The translations under genes and the position numbers were made by a program. From positions 1 through 25,453 of the forward strand of contig CAZAGT010000027.1 in the NCBI GenBank assembly GCA_964484515.1: 25,453 nt of DNA. The letters are read 5' to 3'. The first letter of the stretch is position 1; the number at the start of each line of letters is the position of its first letter. The notes under the pieces are model-generated. The model did not search any database. It was given only the letters and a program-made list of their open reading frames with translations, and was not told the DNA's origin. This document shows, piece by piece, positions 24,819 to 25,453 of the stretch. The DNA is from CAZAGT01 sp964484515 (GTDB taxonomy: Bacteria; Desulfobacterota; DSM-4660; Desulfatiglandales; HGW-15).

Positions 24819-25268
24819 ATGGATAGGGTACTTCTTATTCAAGGAGCGAATCTGTGCTGGCTTGGAAAAAGAGAGCCGGCTGTCTACGGCACCACCTCCG
24901 CCGCGGAAGTTGATGCCATGGTGCGGGAGCACGCCGAGCAGAACAGATACGAGATCGACATCTTCTACACGAACCATGAAGGCGCCTGTATCGATAGGAT
25001 CTATCAAGCAGCAGAGGAAGGCGTCGGTGCAGTCGTCATGAATCCAGGCGGCTTCACCTATGGCGGCTATGCGATCGCAGACGCCATCAAGGCCGTGGCT
25101 CCCCTTCCCTATGTCGAGATCCACATATCAAACCAGGCGACGCGGGAGATCCGGAGTGCGATGGCTCATACTGCTCACTGCGTCATACATGGGATTGGGA
25201 TTCACGGCTATATTCTCGCCCTCCAAGCAGCCCTCCACCTGATTAACCATCCCAAAGAGATCATGTGA
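24819..25268 (+). CDS. Divergent type II 3-dehydroquinate dehydratase-like protein
   Basis: The 149-residue protein has the AroQ flavodoxin-like fold and length. Conserved active-site residues include Asn11 (GANL), Arg18 and Tyr23 (REPAVYG), Asn75 (NPGG), Asp88, Glu100 and His102 (VEIHISN), and Arg109 and Arg112. The substrate-contacting His of the usual YTHTS motif (His81 in the M. tuberculosis enzyme) is a Tyr here (FTYGG, Tyr81). Base and acid residues are kept, so a dehydratase/hydratase step is plausible, perhaps on a compound other than dehydroquinate. GGAG lies 8 nt before the ATG, inside the end of the oxidoreductase gene, so the two are one transcription unit. It may still be the sole AroQ of the organism. 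Confidence 0.85.
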   Translation: MDRVLLIQGANLCWLGKREPAVYGTTSAAEVDAMVREHAEQNRYEIDIFYTNHEGACIDRIYQAAEEGVGAVVMNPGGFTYGGYAIADAIKAVAPLPYVEIHISNQATREIRSAMAHTAHCVIHGIGIHGYILALQAALHLINHPKEIM

Positions 25269-25305
25269 CCTCAATTGAGCGAAGACACTCAATGTCAGTC
25301 GTCAA

Positions 25306-25356
25306 CCCCGCCGCTTGCCGCATGGGCGGCCAGATTAATCGCCGATAAACTCCATG
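25306..25356 (+). repeat. REP-like hairpin repeat, copy 2
   Basis: This copy matches 16492-16545 in order: CCGCCGCTTGCCGCATGGGC hairpin, GGCCAGATTAATC, then AAACTCCATGG. It lies after the AroQ-like gene in the last 185 bp of the window, where I see no gene. The element may continue past the window end. Confidence 0.55.
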
Positions 25357-25453
25357 GCTCCTCACAAGAATTTGTGGGTCAATAGGTTGATATCGAGGGC
25401 ACAATACATTGAAGTACCATCGTTTATCGATCGACATCCGGATTTTCGAATCT

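Noticed and set aside
1..25453. CRISPR arrays, tRNA or rRNA genes, prophage or integrase genes
   Set aside because: I looked for spaced repeats, cloverleaf-like ends and integrase or phage structural motifs and saw none; a tRNAscan or profile search would be decisive.

Overview
The window comes from a Gram-negative, moderately GC-rich bacterium. Evidence: a membrane-anchored multihaem cytochrome c, a large MscK-type channel with a periplasmic coiled coil, a Tat-exported murein endopeptidase, a lipoprotein thioredoxin, a sigma-54 activator and two PilZ proteins. This mix suits environmental lineages such as Nitrospirota, Methylomirabilota or Desulfobacterota. That placement is inference; no rRNA or other marker gene is present. 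I see no rRNA, tRNA, CRISPR array, phage or intact transposase.

Layout. 1-6 kb (+): the tail of an unidentified gene, then an octahaem cytochrome c fused to HEAT and TPR repeats (the two overlap by ATGA), then an MscK/MscS-type channel. 6.1-7.6 kb (-): a GAF/AAA+/Fis sigma-54 activator with a good intrinsic terminator. 7.6-8.5 kb (+): an AT-rich stretch leading through 4-nt-overlapping small ORFs into an Arg-rich protein with four [DE]RRxxxDRR units. 8.9-11.2 kb: two convergent cell-wall genes overlapping at their 3' ends, a MepK/YcbK-like endopeptidase (+) and an LdtD/YcbB-like L,D-transpeptidase (-). These families respectively cut and form 3-3 peptidoglycan cross-links. 11.5-14.6 kb (-): a decayed redox/membrane operon with an azoreductase remnant, a MerA/Lpd-like flavoprotein, a TVP38/TMEM64 protein and a DUF547 remnant. 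It is cut and punctuated by copies of a short terminal-repeat sequence.

14.9-19.1 kb: DUF3047 (+), lipoprotein thioredoxin (-), a nested palindromic repeat element, D-2-hydroxyacid dehydrogenase (-), a single-domain PilZ protein (+) and an unknown exported protein (-). 19.4-22.3 kb: a DUF401 permease (+) faces an Nramp-like transporter (-) that carries an in-frame UAG and a 2-nt frameshift. 22.6-23.5 kb (+): a canonical-looking -24/-12 (sigma-54) promoter precedes a small Cys-rich protein and a second PilZ protein. 23.6-25.3 kb (+): a tight two-gene unit of a short Old Yellow Enzyme-type oxidoreductase with an Fe-S motif and a divergent type II dehydroquinase-like enzyme.

Most interesting are the OYE/AroQ-like pair with altered active-site residues, the shared ~25-bp repeat end placed directly upstream of two ribosome binding sites, the nested palindromic element with a partial second copy at the window end, the sigma-54-driven Cys-rich/PilZ pair, and the two-lesion Nramp pseudogene. 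I did not find a clear, complete new defence or mobile system.
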